Positions 6,467-14,878 of a stretch of DNA of 54,499 nt are shown here, piece after piece. The stretch comes from Flemingiibacterium sp045634005. Its GTDB lineage: Bacteria > Bacillota > Clostridia > Oscillospirales > CAG-272. The stretch's first letter is position 1, and every line of letters starts with the position of its first letter. Both the position numbers and the translations under genes were made by a program. The stretch spans positions 1-54,499 of the forward strand of contig JAZQZL010000029.1 of the NCBI GenBank assembly GCA_045634005.1. The letters run 5' to 3'. The notes below the pieces were generated by a model that was given only the letters and a program-made list of their open reading frames with translations, was not told the origin of the DNA and did not search any database.

Positions 6467-7051
6467 ATGTACGATTTCTACGGCATATATGCCTCCTGCC
6501 GTGATGCCGCCTGGAGATGTCTTATAGATTTCGACGTTTCTTCCCTGCCCGTCAAGCTTATAAGCGCAACAAAGCGCGCGGGAATACGCGTCATATGCAA
6601 CTCCGCCGTAAACGAGCTTCGCGAGGGAGAATACGGCGCAAGCATATTTCTGCCAAACGGGCAGTGGGTCATCGTGTACGACGACAACCTGCCGCTAAAT
6701 GAAGCGCGTATGGTCATCGCGCACGAGTTCGGGCACATTCTTCTCGGTCACGAATACAAGTATCGCGACTACAGATTTCAAAGCGCCAAGGGCAAATTAA
6801 AGAGTGAGCGAGAAGCGGATATGTTCGCGCTTCGCCTGCTCGCGCCCGCCTGTGTGCTCCACGAGTTGAAGTGCTGCGACGGCGAGAAAATTTCCGAGCT
6901 TTGCAGGATTCCATTGGAAGCCGCACACACGCGCGCCAAGCGTATGAGCGTTCTCGAAACGAGAAACGCCTATTATAAAAGCAAGCTCGAGCAAGACGTA
7001 CGCGCGAAATTCAACAGCTACATAAAGTCGGCTAACGCCGAAAATGAATAA
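6467..7051 (+). CDS. ImmA/IrrE family metallo-endopeptidase
   Basis: The protein has 194 residues. The zinc motif HEFGHILLGH is present at about residue 86, followed by the glutamate-containing segment SEREADMFALRLLAP typical of the ImmA/IrrE (COG2856) family. In known systems this protease cleaves the partner XRE repressor, derepressing the element. It starts two bases after the HTH gene, so translation is coupled. A terminator hairpin follows the stop. Confidence 0.9.
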   Translation: MYDFYGIYASCRDAAWRCLIDFDVSSLPVKLISATKRAGIRVICNSAVNELREGEYGASIFLPNGQWVIVYDDNLPLNEARMVIAHEFGHILLGHEYKYRDYRFQSAKGKLKSEREADMFALRLLAPACVLHELKCCDGEKISELCRIPLEAAHTRAKRMSVLETRNAYYKSKLEQDVRAKFNSYIKSANAENE

Positions 7052-7086
7052 AGAATATCGGAAAGCACTCCGATATTCTTTATTTT
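7051..7086 (+). terminator. Terminator of the HTH/protease pair
   Basis: The stem AAGAATATCGG/CCGATATTCTT is followed by a T-rich run. Confidence 0.85.
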
Positions 7087-7146
7087 TTGAATACTGCGTC
7101 CCACTTATGGCAACAATCTCATAAAATCCAAATACGGAGGATTATT

Positions 7147-7449
7147 ATGATTAAAGGTTGTCAGAGAAAAATCATTATGGTCAAGGATACGGGCAGCAGA
7201 TTTTTTGAATGTGCGTATTTCGTTTTAAAGCAGGATCTGCCAAAGAACTCGCGTGAATCAGATATGATCGCACAGGCACACAGCATAATTGATGCATACA
7301 TTCCCGATGGGCAACCCCTCGGCGCTCCAAACGTTCATAAAGATGCACCTAGCGACGGACAGAAGAAATTATCTCCCGTTCTTATGGGGATTATAAGCTC
7401 TGTGCTCAGCGTGTCGCTTACCGTTGCGGTGATGCTGATACTGAATTAA
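7147..7449 (+). CDS. Small C-tail-anchored protein, function unknown
   Basis: This encodes 100 residues: a soluble N-terminal part (about 1-55), a polar Pro/Asp/Lys linker, and one hydrophobic C-terminal helix (about 77-99). It would be tail-anchored with the bulk in the cytoplasm. The ATG at 7147 has a perfect GGAGG six bases upstream, so it is preferred over an in-frame ATG at 7087. It comes after the terminator of the switch operon. I recognise no family. Confidence 0.6.
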   Translation: MIKGCQRKIIMVKDTGSRFFECAYFVLKQDLPKNSRESDMIAQAHSIIDAYIPDGQPLGAPNVHKDAPSDGQKKLSPVLMGIISSVLSVSLTVAVMLILN

Positions 7450-7631
7450 AGATCGTCCGCGTCCTGGACAGGATGGGGATCGTGAATATCAGCACTTGTA
7501 TCACGGCGTGAATCTTTATCGTGATATACGCCGGTATAGCTTCCCTGCACGTCGGTGTCCTCGCCCGTTTCGCGCCACGTGCGAATACAGTCAACGACTG
7601 CCTCGGGCATAACCTTAAGCTTTCGTTTCAT
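7446..7631 (-). CDS. Small hydrophilic protein, function unknown
   Basis: This encodes 61 residues, basic at the N-terminus (MKRKLKVMPEAVVDCI) and rich in Asp, His and Gly afterwards. A ribosome site GAGGTGAC precedes the ATG. Its end overlaps the end of the tail-anchored gene by four bases in convergent orientation. It resembles small conserved Clostridia proteins but I cannot name one. Confidence 0.45.
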   Translation of the reverse strand: MKRKLKVMPEAVVDCIRTWRETGEDTDVQGSYTGVYHDKDSRRDTSADIHDPHPVQDADDL

Positions 7632-7748
7632 AACGTCACCTCATTTGAATGCGGCTTTGTGCCGCAAGATAAGTTTGCCCGCGTGAAGTGATAATATTAT
7701 TAACAATATATTCATATTCGTTCGCTTATATAATTAACAAAATTATGA

Positions 7749-7754
7749 TATAAT
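7749..7754 (+). promoter_or_regulatory. Extended -10 promoter for the RNase J transcript
   Basis: TGATATAAT is an extended -10 element. The -35 region 17 bases upstream (TTATAT) is poor. A start near 7761 would give a leader of about 275 bases before rnj. Confidence 0.6.
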
Positions 7755-7760
7755 AGTAGT

Positions 7761-8037
7761 GTAATTTTTTGTTCGTTATTTTCCAAATGGCAAGCGAAGG
7801 AACGTTGTTTTCGCTTTATACGCCGCAAAAAGCAGTACAAAGGCATCGTGTCGACCGCCTATATGCACGTTGTCCCGTCGCTTTTTGTGCCGTGTATCAA
7901 TCCATCGCAAGAGGGTGTCTTTTTGTACGCCCTTGTTTTGTCGCGACGTTTTACGCCGCGAACGCATAGCGCGGCATTCAAGTTACATATTATCGGGCTT
8001 CCCCCCATATTCATACACTGAAAGGATAGTGAATTAC
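7761..8037 (+). ncRNA. Structured leader upstream of the RNase J gene
   Basis: No convincing gene lies here; the open frames have no ribosome site. The transcript can fold into successive stems: AAGCGAA/TTCGCTT (7792-7816), GCAAAAAGC/GCTTTTTGT (7825-7888), GGGTGT/ACGCCC (7913-7932) and GCCGCG/CGCGGC (7955-7975). It could be a cis-regulatory leader of the RNase gene or a separate small RNA. I recognise no known riboswitch class. Confidence 0.4.
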
Positions 8038-9714
8038 TTGGCAAAAAAGAAAAACACATCAAAGCTTAAGGTAATTTCTCTCGGCGGTCTTGGCGAGATC
8101 GGAAAGAATATTACAGTACTCGAATACGAAAACGATATAATCGTCGTTGACTGCGGACTCGGATTTCCCGATGACGATATGCTCGGCGTCGACCTCGTTA
8201 TCCCCGACGTTACCTACCTCGAAAAAAATATCGAGAAGGTGCGCGGCTTCGTTATCACACACGGTCACGAGGATCATATCGGTGCACTTCCCTATATTTT
8301 AAAGACCGTCAACGCTCCCGTTTACGGCACACGACTTTCCGTTGGTATCGTCGCAAACAAGCTCTCGGAGCACACGTTTGAAACGAAACCCGAGCTTAAT
8401 GCTATCGAGGCGGGCGACGTTGTAAAGCTCGGCGCATTTTCGGTTGAGTTCGTTCGCGTAAACCACTCGATCGCAGACGCTTGCGCGCTCTCGATCAAGA
8501 CTCCTCTCGGCATTGTATTCTGTTCGGGCGACTTCAAGCTCGACTTAACGCCCGTCGAAGGCAAGATAATGGATATTCCGCGTATCGGCGAGATCGGCAA
8601 GCAGGGCGTAACACTCCTTCTGTGCGAGTCCACCAACGTCGAGCGTCCGGGATACACTCCTTCCGAGAAAAAGGTCGGCCGCTCACTTGACGGTATCCTC
8701 CAACAGCACAGCGACAAGCGCGTTATCATAGCGACCTTCTCCTCTAACGTGCACCGCGTACAGCAGATAATCAACGCAAGCGCGGCTCACGGACGCAAGG
8801 TTGCCGTAACGGGCAGAAGTATGATAAACATCGTTAAGACGGCAATCGAGCTCGGATATATGAACGTGCCCGACGGCACTCTTATCGATATAACCGAGAT
8901 CAAGCGTTACCGTGACGATCAGCTCACCATCGTAACGACGGGAAGCCAGGGCGAGCCTATGAGCGCGCTTTACAGAATGGCGTTCTCCGATCACGACAAG
9001 GTGCAGCTTGGCACAAACGACCTCGTTATAATCAGTGCAAACCCCATTCCCGGCAACGAAAAATATATCGGCAACATCATCAACGAGCTATTTAGGAAGG
9101 GCGTTAACGTGCTCTACGATGCGCTCGCTGACGTACACGTATCGGGCCACGCGTGTCAGGAGGAATTAAAGCTTATGCACGCGCTGACACAGCCGAAATA
9201 CTTTATGCCCGTGCACGGCGAGGCACGTCATCTCATCAACCACAAAAAGCTCGCCGAGGAAATGGGCATGCCTGAAAACCACATTTTCGTTTCCGAAATC
9301 GGCAAGGTTCTCGAGATCGACCACGACGGTGCACGATTCAACGGTACCGTTCCCGCAGGCAAGATCCTCGTCGACGGCTACGGAGTCGGCGACGTCGGCA
9401 ACATCGTTCTGCGCGACCGCAGACATCTCTCGCAGGACGGCATAATCGTCGTTGTGGCAACCGTCGATATCGACACACGTTTGCTTCTCTCCGGTCCCGA
9501 TATCGTTTCGCGCGGATTCGTTTACGTGCGCGAGGCGGAGGAGCTTATGGATGAGGTGCGCAATATCGCGCGCGATGCGATACTTGATTGCCTTGAGCAT
9601 AACATAACCGATTGGGCAGAGCTCAAGGGATCTGTCAAGGACGACCTCTCGCGCTTCCTCTATCAGAAGACCAAGCGCAAGCCAATGATACTCCCCGTTA
9701 TTATGAACGTATAA
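8038..9714 (+). CDS. rnj: Ribonuclease J
   Basis: This is a metallo-beta-lactamase-fold RNase with 5'-3' exonuclease and endonuclease activity in mRNA and rRNA processing. It has 558 residues from the TTG at 8038. The motif HGHEDHIG (about residue 75-82) gives the zinc ligands. The beta-CASP part contains TGSQGEPMSAL and the later FMPVHGEARHL segment, and the C-terminal domain is present. The open frame extends 56 codons upstream, but only the TTG has a ribosome site (AAAGGA, 11 bases away) and the family's normal N-terminus (AKKKNTSKLKVISLGGLGEIGKN). A GTG at 8029 is too close to that site. A terminator follows. Confidence 0.95.
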   Translation: MAKKKNTSKLKVISLGGLGEIGKNITVLEYENDIIVVDCGLGFPDDDMLGVDLVIPDVTYLEKNIEKVRGFVITHGHEDHIGALPYILKTVNAPVYGTRLSVGIVANKLSEHTFETKPELNAIEAGDVVKLGAFSVEFVRVNHSIADACALSIKTPLGIVFCSGDFKLDLTPVEGKIMDIPRIGEIGKQGVTLLLCESTNVERPGYTPSEKKVGRSLDGILQQHSDKRVIIATFSSNVHRVQQIINASAAHGRKVAVTGRSMINIVKTAIELGYMNVPDGTLIDITEIKRYRDDQLTIVTTGSQGEPMSALYRMAFSDHDKVQLGTNDLVIISANPIPGNEKYIGNIINELFRKGVNVLYDALADVHVSGHACQEELKLMHALTQPKYFMPVHGEARHLINHKKLAEEMGMPENHIFVSEIGKVLEIDHDGARFNGTVPAGKILVDGYGVGDVGNIVLRDRRHLSQDGIIVVVATVDIDTRLLLSGPDIVSRGFVYVREAEELMDEVRNIARDAILDCLEHNITDWAELKGSVKDDLSRFLYQKTKRKPMILPVIMNV

Positions 9715-9726
9715 TAAAAACAAAAA

Positions 9727-9758
9727 AAGCCGTCCGATTGATCGGACGGCTTAATTTT
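9727..9758. terminator. Bidirectional terminator after rnj
   Basis: AAGCCGTCCGAT-tg-ATCGGACGGCTT with A-run before and T-rich sequence after separates two convergent genes. Confidence 0.9.
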
Positions 9759-9762
9759 TATA

Positions 9763-10494
9763 TTATATCAGTTCCTCAATATAGCGTACATATTCGGGCG
9801 AGCCGAGTGCTTTGATAATTTCCTTATGTGTCTTATACTTTTTAAGGTCATTACCCGTAACTGTAAGCGATACCGTGTAAACCGATATACCCGAGTTCGA
9901 ATACGCGGGGTTTACCTCGATATCGTCTATTCGAAGTCCAAGCGCACGAGCTGTGGCTGTAAAATCGGGCAAGCTCTGACGGCTTGTAAGCTCGAGATGA
10001 ATCTCAAAGTGGTCGGAGCGGTTTTTAAGAAAGACTTCAAATGCCGGAAAAAGCGACAGCGAGCAAATGAGAGCGAGAAATCCGATCAGCGTAAGGCTGT
10101 AAAGACCTGCGCCCGTAGTAATACCGATAACACCGTTAGTCCAAAGAGCTACGGACGTGGTAAGACCCTTGATCTGATTTTTGGAGCTATACAGAATAGA
10201 GTTGCTGCTTATCGTAGCCGCGCCGACCACAGCCGCCGCTGTGATTATCGGGAACTGTACGCTACCGGTGTTCATTATGTATGTGTCGAGAAGCATCGAG
10301 AAGCAGCCAACAAGCGATACGAGCATAAACGTACGAAGTCCTGCCGCGTGACGCTTGCTCGCACGCTCACATCCGATAAGTGCGGACAGAATAACAGCAA
10401 GTGCAATACGAAGGAGTATTGCGCCGAGAGTGAGCTGTGCTGACCACTCTCCTAGAAGCTTTACCAAGGGATCGCCAATTTCAAAAAGTATCAT
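9763..10494 (-). CDS. MgtC/SapB family membrane protein
   Basis: The protein has 243 residues. The N-terminal 150 form several membrane helices with family motifs ALIGCERASKRHAAGLRTFMLVSL and the GAATI segment. The C-terminal 90 residues form a soluble ACT-like domain. MgtC proteins are inner-membrane factors linked to Mg2+ limitation and ATP synthase control in pathogens; the role in Clostridia is not known. It lies 22 bases after the antiporter gene on the same strand and has a GGAG ribosome site, so both form an ion-homeostasis operon. Confidence 0.85.
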   Translation of the reverse strand: MILFEIGDPLVKLLGEWSAQLTLGAILLRIALAVILSALIGCERASKRHAAGLRTFMLVSLVGCFSMLLDTYIMNTGSVQFPIITAAAVVGAATISSNSILYSSKNQIKGLTTSVALWTNGVIGITTGAGLYSLTLIGFLALICSLSLFPAFEVFLKNRSDHFEIHLELTSRQSLPDFTATARALGLRIDDIEVNPAYSNSGISVYTVSLTVTGNDLKKYKTHKEIIKALGSPEYVRYIEELI

Positions 10495-10516
10495 AATATT
10501 TCTCCGTTAAAGTATG

Positions 10517-11908
10517 TCAGTGTCTGAATTTGTCGCGGTAAAGACCTGGGCGAGAGCCTATCGCATCAAGTTGCTCCTCAGCCGCCTCAGTAAATGCAGT
10601 TTCCTCCGCGCCTATTGGCGGTAGTGCCAATGCATTTTCCTCGCGAATCTTTTTTACTCTGTCTATAAGCTCGCTTGCATCTGGCGGAGGTGCTTCGGGA
10701 ACATCCTCACCGCCGATAGATTTTGAAAGCGAGAGCGCAAGCTTCGCAAGCGGAGGTCCGACGAACTCGTAAAGTATGCTTGCAAAGATGATTACAGTTT
10801 CAAGCGCTGCTCCGAGCTCACCGCCGAGAGAACGCGCACCGAGTGCCGCAAGACCGATCGCAACACCCGCCTGCGGTATAAGCGCCATTCCAAGATAATT
10901 TCGCTCCTCGCGACTTCTGCGAAGAACTGCATTTCCGAAAAATGCGCCCGCATATTTCGTAACAAGACGAACTCCAAAGTATACAAGTCCTATCAGAACA
11001 AGCGGAACTCCGCCGAATGCTCCGCCGCCCGCAAGTGCACCGAAATTAAAGTTAAGTCCCGAGCGGACGAAATAAATAAGCGTAAGCGGAGGGCTGAAGT
11101 ACGCAAGCTGCAAAAACAGCTTGCCGTCGCCTGTGATGTTTATGTAGACCGCACCGATCGTCATACATCCGAGGAGAGGTGAAACGTCGAGAAGCGCGCA
11201 TATTCCGCAGAACGCGAAAAGTATACCGACCGCTATAATAAGGCGATTGTCCGTAGAGTGCTTCTTTTTTAAGAAAAGCATCAGCAGAACGCCAAACAGC
11301 GCACCGATAAGAACGGTAGCAATGTTTTTAAGTATCGGCATGAGCACCGCGCCTGCACCGAAGCCGTTTGCGCTTGCCGCAAGCGCCACAGATATCGCCA
11401 CGCTGTATGCCACAAGTCCGAGTACGTTATCAAATGCCATAACCTGCAAAAGCATATCGACGAACGCGCCGCGCGCTCTTGTCTGACGTATGGTCATCAT
11501 CGTAGACGCGGGAGCAGTTGCCGCAGCAAGAGCCGCTAGAACTATCGAAAGTGAAATATCAAGTCCGACGAGGAAGTACATCACCGAGAACATCGCTGCA
11601 GATACGATACACGCCTCTATGAGCGTCACTCCTGCCGCCGCAAAGCCGCACCGCTTGAGCGCCGACAGCTTAAAGAATTCGCCTACTCCGAACGCGATGA
11701 ATGCAAGCGATATATCCGATATAAAGTCCGTTCCGTCGATTATCTCACGCGGAACAAGGTCAAAACACGTCGGTCCGAGAAGCACGCCGACGACTATGTA
11801 CGCTGTTACGTTAGGAAGGCGGAGCTTTTTGGTAATGCGTGTCATCGCAAATCCGCCCATCAGTATCAGCGATATCGATATGATTATGGTTGCCGTTGAA
11901 ACACCCAT
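10517..11908 (-). CDS. CPA2-family cation/proton antiporter
   Basis: The protein has 463 residues and about 12 hydrophobic segments covering residues 1-390. The start (MGVSTATIIISISLILMGGF, then LRLPNVTAYIVVGVLLGP) is typical of the NapA/KefB branch. The DNVLGL segment, near residue 165, probably holds the ion-binding aspartate. The C-terminal tail of about 70 residues is charged and lacks a recognisable RCK/TrkA domain, so nucleotide gating is unlikely. The ribosome site AGAGGAGGGG is strong. Substrate (Na+ or K+) cannot be decided. Confidence 0.88.
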   Translation of the reverse strand: MGVSTATIIISISLILMGGFAMTRITKKLRLPNVTAYIVVGVLLGPTCFDLVPREIIDGTDFISDISLAFIAFGVGEFFKLSALKRCGFAAAGVTLIEACIVSAAMFSVMYFLVGLDISLSIVLAALAAATAPASTMMTIRQTRARGAFVDMLLQVMAFDNVLGLVAYSVAISVALAASANGFGAGAVLMPILKNIATVLIGALFGVLLMLFLKKKHSTDNRLIIAVGILFAFCGICALLDVSPLLGCMTIGAVYINITGDGKLFLQLAYFSPPLTLIYFVRSGLNFNFGALAGGGAFGGVPLVLIGLVYFGVRLVTKYAGAFFGNAVLRRSREERNYLGMALIPQAGVAIGLAALGARSLGGELGAALETVIIFASILYEFVGPPLAKLALSLSKSIGGEDVPEAPPPDASELIDRVKKIREENALALPPIGAEETAFTEAAEEQLDAIGSRPGLYRDKFRH

Positions 11909-11965
11909 TTGGCCCCTCCTCTTTGTAAAGCGTTTGTAAAATCATCGTAAAATAAAGATGTTAAT

Positions 11966-11994
11966 ATTATATACTGTACTCCCCGTTTTGTCAA
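11966..11994 (-). promoter_or_regulatory. Promoter of the antiporter/MgtC operon
   Basis: On the minus strand TTGACA (11994-11989), a 17-base spacer and TATAAT (11971-11966). Confidence 0.85.
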
Positions 11995-12039
11995 TAGGTT
12001 TAGGGGAATATTTTAAAGTTTTTGCCGTTTTATACACAC

Positions 12040-13038
12040 TTATTTTAAAGCTGCCGCTTTTAGTCTGATCTCATTGGCACATTTTCCTGCTTCGTGGAAC
12101 TGTACAATGTTTTTTACCGTAGTCGCGGCTATTGCGTCAAGTGCGTCCTCGGTCAAAAACGCCTGATGCGAGGTTATAAGAACGTTCGGCATGAAAATAA
12201 GCCTTGCAAGGGTGTCGTCATCCAATATATGCCCCGACCGGTCCTCGAAGAAAAGCTCTGACTCCTCCTCGTAAACATCAAGGCATGCGCCGCCGATGTG
12301 ACGGTCCTTTATACCCTCGAGCAGCGCCTCGGCATCAATGAGCGCACCGCGCGAGGTATTTATAATATATGCGCCCTTCTTCATTTTACCGATGCTTTCT
12401 TCATTTATAACGTGGTACGTGTCGTCAGCGAGCGGACAGTGCAGTGAAACTATATCCGCCTCGCAAAGCAAACGCTCGAGCGAAACGTACTCAAACGGCA
12501 CGCCCTCCGCCTCGAACTTATCGTACGCGAGTACTTTCATCCCAAATCCGCGACAGATATCAATAAACGCCCGTCCAATTCGCCCCGTTCCGACAACGCC
12601 AACCGTACGTCCGTGTAAATCAAATCCCGTAAGACCGTTAAGACTGAAGTTAAAATCGCGCGTTCTGATATATGCCTTGTGCGTACGGCGAACGAGCGTT
12701 AAAAGCATCGCCATCGCGTGCTCCGCGACAGCGTACGGTGAATATGCAGGCACGCGGAAAACGCTAAGTCTGCCGTCGGCGTGCGCGAGGTCCACGTTGT
12801 TAAAGCCCGCACAGCGAAGCGCTATCGCTTTCACGCCAAGCGAGCAAAGCTCGTCGATGACTGCCGCATCGGCAACGTCGTTTACAAATATACAAACGCC
12901 GTCACAGCCACGCGCCAAATTCACCGTATCCGTATCCAGCTTTGCCTCAAAATATTTGAAATTTACACCTGCTCCCTTGCCGTATTCTTCGAACGACGGC
13001 TTATCATATGGCTTCGTATCAAAAAAAGCGTATTTCAT
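12040..13038 (-). CDS. ldhA: D-lactate dehydrogenase-type 2-hydroxyacid dehydrogenase
   Basis: The protein has 332 residues. The NAD-binding motif GVVGTGRIGRAF is at about residue 147, followed by the 2-hydroxyacid signature around INTSRGALIDAEAL and the catalytic arginine/glutamate/histidine region (CLDVYEEESELFFEDRSGH, then LITSHQAFLTEDAL). The long HDL-type match FFEDRSG is typical of fermentative D-lactate dehydrogenases, which reduce pyruvate to D-lactate and regenerate NAD+. The frame is open for 19 codons upstream, but the ATG at 13038 has a GGGAGG site and begins with the normal MKYAFFD. It is probably a single-gene transcript. Confidence 0.9.
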   Translation of the reverse strand: MKYAFFDTKPYDKPSFEEYGKGAGVNFKYFEAKLDTDTVNLARGCDGVCIFVNDVADAAVIDELCSLGVKAIALRCAGFNNVDLAHADGRLSVFRVPAYSPYAVAEHAMAMLLTLVRRTHKAYIRTRDFNFSLNGLTGFDLHGRTVGVVGTGRIGRAFIDICRGFGMKVLAYDKFEAEGVPFEYVSLERLLCEADIVSLHCPLADDTYHVINEESIGKMKKGAYIINTSRGALIDAEALLEGIKDRHIGGACLDVYEEESELFFEDRSGHILDDDTLARLIFMPNVLITSHQAFLTEDALDAIAATTVKNIVQFHEAGKCANEIRLKAAALK

Positions 13039-13104
13039 TGTTTTCCTCCCAAAATGCAGTGTATGCAAAGTGTACCCGGGGGACAAATAATTCATACATA
13101 CTAC

Positions 13105-13133
13105 TTGACTGTATACGCTATATATGGTATAAT
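13105..13133 (+). promoter_or_regulatory. Promoter of mntP
   Basis: TTGACT (13105-13110), a 17-base spacer and TATAAT (13128-13133). The remaining leader of about 50 bases is too short for a yybP-ykoY manganese riboswitch. Confidence 0.8.
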
Positions 13134-13190
13134 AGTGTAGTTATAGCACAACATATGCCAAATTTCATTTTTGATAATTTTGAGGGATAT

Positions 13191-13778
13191 ATGAATATCA
13201 CGTTTTCGCTTATCGCGCTGAGTATATCAATAGGTTTGGGGCTTGCTATGGATGCTTTTTCCGTATCCCTCGCAAACGGACTCAACGAGCCAAAGATGAA
13301 GCTTCCAAAGCTTCTCGGAATTGCCGCAACATTCGCATTTTTTCAGGCGGCTATGCCGATGATTGGCTGGTTTTGCGTTCACAATTTAGTAAAGCAGTTT
13401 GAGGCCTTTGAAAAATTCATTCCGTGGATAGCACTCGCTCTGCTTCTTTATATCGGTATTAATCTTATTCGCGAAAGCATCAACTGTAAGGAGGAACACG
13501 GCTGCTGCACCAAGCTTACGCTCGGCGCTTTGCTTGTTCAAGGTGTGGCAACGTCTATAGATGCTCTTTCAGTTGGATTTACAATTGAGAGCTACAGCTT
13601 TATTGAAGCGCTCGTTTCCGTAGCGATAATTGCAGTCGTAACCTTCGCTGTATGCACAGCGGGACTTTTCCTCGGACGCAAGTTCGGTACGCGTCTTGCA
13701 GGTAAGGCAGGAATATTCGGCGGTATCATACTCATAGCTATCGGCGTGGAAATCTTCGTAACGGGCGTATTTTTCTAA
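13191..13778 (+). CDS. mntP: Manganese efflux pump MntP
   Basis: The protein has 195 residues and six hydrophobic segments. Family motifs are GLAMDAFSVSLANG near residue 18 and its second-half counterpart GVATSIDALSVGFT near 120; the aspartates of both are thought to bind Mn2+. It exports manganese from the cytoplasm. The ATG at 13191 follows a GAGGGA site, and the longer open frame upstream covers the promoter, so it is rejected as a start. No clear terminator follows. Confidence 0.93.
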   Translation: MNITFSLIALSISIGLGLAMDAFSVSLANGLNEPKMKLPKLLGIAATFAFFQAAMPMIGWFCVHNLVKQFEAFEKFIPWIALALLLYIGINLIRESINCKEEHGCCTKLTLGALLVQGVATSIDALSVGFTIESYSFIEALVSVAIIAVVTFAVCTAGLFLGRKFGTRLAGKAGIFGGIILIAIGVEIFVTGVFF

Positions 13779-13892
13779 AAAATCGCCATTACAGCACACA
13801 TTCCTGATTAACGTGCCCCACTATTGCATAAACTTTATTTAGCGCCACCCTTATATATGCGACTTATACAAAATTAGCGCATAGGGGTTGAT

Positions 13893-13921
13893 TTGACAGC
13901 CATAATATGGTACAATATAAT
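13893..13921 (+). promoter_or_regulatory. Promoter of the degV-fakA operon
   Basis: TTGACA (13893-13898), a 17-base spacer and TATAAT (13916-13921). Confidence 0.85.
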
Positions 13922-13973
13922 TGTAGTAATATGTATATTACGCGCAAACGCGCGTCAGACGAAAGGATAGTGT

Positions 13974-14861
13974 ATGTCAAATTACGTACTTAGCTGCTGC
14001 TCGACAGCAGACCTCTCTCACGAGCATTTCGTATCCCGTAATATCTCATATATATGCTTCCACTATTTTATGGACGGTATCGAATACGAGGACGACCTCG
14101 GTCGCTCTATGCCGTTCGATGAGTTCTACGCCGCTATGGTAAACGGCGCTGACACCAAAACCTCGCAGATAAGCGTAGGCGAATATACTGCTTATTTTGA
14201 AAAGTTTCTTATGAAGGATCAAGATGTGCTTCACGTTTCCCTCTCATCGGGCATTTCCGGCTCTGTGCAGTCCGCGCGTAATGCAGCAAAGGCGCTTGCA
14301 CCAAAATATCCGGAAAGAAAGCTCATCATCATCGACTCTCTTGCCGCTTCCTCTGGCTACGGACTTCTGATGGATAAGCTCGCGGACCTCCGTGACGAGG
14401 GTATGGGCATTGATGAGCTCGCGGCTTGGACAGAGGCAAATAAGAAAAGACTTCATCACTGGTTCTTCTCGTCTGACCTTACGTTCTTCGTAAAGGGCGG
14501 ACGCGTATCCAAGACCGCAGGTGCTATCGGCGGAATCCTCGGAATCTGTCCGCTTCTCAACGTTGATGTAAACGGTAAGCTTATTCCGCGCGAAAAGATC
14601 CGTCCGAAGAAAAAGGTAATCTCTCGCATCGCTGAAAAAATGAAGGACTTTGCTGACGGCAGACTTGAGTACAGCGGCAAATGCTATATGTGCAATTCCG
14701 CTTGCTATGACGATGCCCGCGCTGTGGCAGACATAGTTGAAGCATCTTTCCCGAACCTCGACGGTAAGGTTGTAATCAATGATATTGGTACAACTATAGG
14801 AAGCCATACCGGTCCCGGCACCGTAGCCCTTTTCTTCTGGGGCGACGAAAGAAACGACTGA
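13974..14861 (+). CDS. DegV family protein (FakB-type fatty acid-binding)
   Basis: The protein has 295 residues. DegV features include the early STADL motif, the TSQISVGEYTAYFEKFL segment, LSSGISGSVQSARNAA near residue 90 and the SHTGPGTVALFF end, whose histidine is conserved. Members of the FakB subgroup bind a fatty acid so that FakA can phosphorylate it for phospholipid synthesis. The gene for a FakA-type kinase begins 17 bases downstream, which supports this reading. The start has an AAAGGA site. Confidence 0.9.
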   Translation: MSNYVLSCCSTADLSHEHFVSRNISYICFHYFMDGIEYEDDLGRSMPFDEFYAAMVNGADTKTSQISVGEYTAYFEKFLMKDQDVLHVSLSSGISGSVQSARNAAKALAPKYPERKLIIIDSLAASSGYGLLMDKLADLRDEGMGIDELAAWTEANKKRLHHWFFSSDLTFFVKGGRVSKTAGAIGGILGICPLLNVDVNGKLIPREKIRPKKKVISRIAEKMKDFADGRLEYSGKCYMCNSACYDDARAVADIVEASFPNLDGKVVINDIGTTIGSHTGPGTVALFFWGDERND

Positions 14862-14878
14862 TCAAGGAACTGATTATT

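Noticed and set aside
7761..8037. T-box or known riboswitch upstream of rnj
   Set aside because: I found no T-box GGTGG-type motif, and no recognisable core of a common riboswitch. Only generic stems can be supported.
7870..8037. N-terminal extension of RNase J to 614 residues
   Set aside because: The added 56 residues do not resemble the family, lie in the folded leader and have no ribosome site.
13134..13190. yybP-ykoY manganese riboswitch upstream of mntP
   Set aside because: Only about 50 bases lie between promoter and start codon and the conserved loops are absent.
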